Shown: positions 4,935 through 5,634 of the stretch, piece after piece
Numbering within the stretch: position 1 is the stretch's first letter
Layout of the letters: each line of letters opens with the position of its first letter
Assembly (NCBI GenBank): GCA_937967805.1
Contig: CALBTC010000222.1
Span: 1 to 5,634 of the forward strand
Length of the DNA: 5,634 nucleotides
Source: an uncultured Anaerolineaceae bacterium
GTDB taxonomy: Bacteria; Chloroflexota; Anaerolineae; Promineifilales; Promineifilaceae
Reading direction: 5' to 3'
Position numbers and translations under genes: made by a program
The notes under the pieces: generated by a model
What the model saw: the letters and a program-made list of their open reading frames with translations, nothing else
The model's database searches: none
Told to the model about the DNA's origin: nothing

Positions 4935-5634
4935 ATGAACCGAACAATCGTCATTCTGGAGGGGGACCAAACCGGACAGGAACTGCTGGAGGAAGCCGTC
5001 CGCGTGTTGGAACCGGGCATTATTCGCATGGACCTCGACTTTGTCCGCTTTGATCTCAGCCTGGACAACCGGCGCGCCACCCAAAACAAGGTCGTGTACG
5101 ATGCCGGCAAAGCCATTCGTAAGCACCGCCTGGCTCTGAAAGCTGCCACCATCACCCCAGAGCAAAAAGGGGACGTGGGCAGCCCCAACCGGATTTTGCG
5201 CGAAGAGATGGACGCCGAGGTCATCCTGCGCACCGGACGGCGCATCCCTGGCGTGCGTCCCATTGCCGGCGTGTACGCCCCCATCAGCGTGGTACGCATG
5301 GCCCGCGATGATGCCTACGGGGCCAAAGAGTGGCGCGAGGGCGAAGAAGGCTCCCCCGATGAGATGGCCTTCCGCACCGAGAAGGTGTCCCGTCGTGTCT
5401 GCCGCGCGGTAGCCGAGTATGCTTTCCATCACGCGCGCAACACCGGGGCCAAAGTGTTTGGCGGGCCCAAATTCACCGTCAGCCCGGTGTATGAAGGCAT
5501 GTTCAAGGAAGAGATGGACGCCACCGCCAAGAAGTTCCCCAACGTACGGTACGAACCGCAGCTTATCGATGCCACCTTTGCCCTGCTGCTGGCCACCACC
5601 GGCGAGCCGCTGGTCATCCCCAGCCTGAACCGGG
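4935..5634 (+). CDS. Isocitrate/isopropylmalate dehydrogenase-family enzyme, N-terminal part
   Basis: Partial gene: 233 codons are visible and the frame is still open at the right edge; family members run to roughly 330-420 residues. These enzymes oxidatively decarboxylate beta-hydroxy acids with NAD or NADP. The N-terminus TIVILEGDQTGQELLEEA (4-21) is the typical opening strand and loop. SPNRILREEMDAEVILR (83-99) carries S83, N85, R89 and R99 at the same spacing as the isocitrate-binding S113, N115, R119 and R129 of E. coli isocitrate dehydrogenase. K179 in GGPKFTVSPVYEGMFK aligns with its catalytic Lys230, and D212 is a candidate for a metal-binding Asp. Whether the substrate is isocitrate, isopropylmalate or another acid (homoisocitrate, tartrate) cannot be settled without the C-terminal cofactor region. 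No CGGCCG copies occur in it although it is G+C-rich. Confidence 0.88.
   Translation, partial: MNRTIVILEGDQTGQELLEEAVRVLEPGIIRMDLDFVRFDLSLDNRRATQNKVVYDAGKAIRKHRLALKAATITPEQKGDVGSPNRILREEMDAEVILRTGRRIPGVRPIAGVYAPISVVRMARDDAYGAKEWREGEEGSPDEMAFRTEKVSRRVCRAVAEYAFHHARNTGAKVFGGPKFTVSPVYEGMFKEEMDATAKKFPNVRYEPQLIDATFALLLATTGEPLVIPSLNR

Noticed and set aside
4904..5432. Minus-strand frames opposite the dehydrogenase
   Set aside because: Antisense shadows of a G+C-rich gene; the plus-strand frame shows a full set of substrate-binding residues.
1..5634. tRNA, rRNA or riboswitch
   Set aside because: No cloverleaf, T-loop motif, rRNA segment or known aptamer core was recognised on reading either strand.

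Overview
The window looks like bacterial chromosome from a G+C-rich organism. Its genes encode core and cell-envelope proteins, and two intergenic stretches hold repeat-like DNA. Several features would suit a Chloroflexota (Anaerolineae-like) genome: two tandem FemAB-type ligases, a small coiled-coil/zinc-ribbon protein of the DUF164 family, a DUF433/DUF5615 toxin-antitoxin pair, and a strongly over-used CGGCCGT word. No rRNA or marker protein fixes the taxonomy, so this placement is an inference with low confidence.

Left part, minus strand: (a) the N-terminal 98 residues of an exported protein with a signal peptide and an apparent SH3-like segment, running off the left edge; (b) about 360 bp without a gene (296-655), AT-rich in its right half, holding a possible promoter, two short direct repeats and a perfect 32-bp inverted repeat with a 15-nt loop; (c) a Nudix hydrolase; (d) upstream of it on the same strand, a DUF164 coiled-coil/zinc-ribbon protein. 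The last two could form one transcript reading leftward and ending near the inverted repeat.

Centre, plus strand: a divergent promoter region (1827-1935) separates the zinc-ribbon gene from two paralogous FemA/FemB-like aminoacyltransferases, probably a tandem duplication. FemAB proteins add amino acids from aminoacyl-tRNA to peptidoglycan precursors, so this is a likely cell-wall cross-bridge locus. The two genes are separated by 121 bp made largely of short repeats and hairpins. The first gene has a TATAAT box so close to its ATG that its mRNA may be leaderless.

Right part, plus strand: an extended -10 promoter and a good Shine-Dalgarno sequence precede a DUF433 antitoxin-like gene, which overlaps by ATGA with a DUF5615 PIN-like toxin gene. 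After 37 bp and another Shine-Dalgarno sequence comes the N-terminal 233 residues of an isocitrate/isopropylmalate dehydrogenase-family enzyme with conserved substrate-binding residues, cut by the right edge. No terminator is visible between the pair and this enzyme.

The genes are mostly of known families. The observations most worth checking are the perfect inverted repeat, the iterated CGGCCGT word (14 copies in the first 4.16 kb, none after), the repeat element between the FemAB copies, and the FemAB duplication. I see no convincing new multi-gene system.
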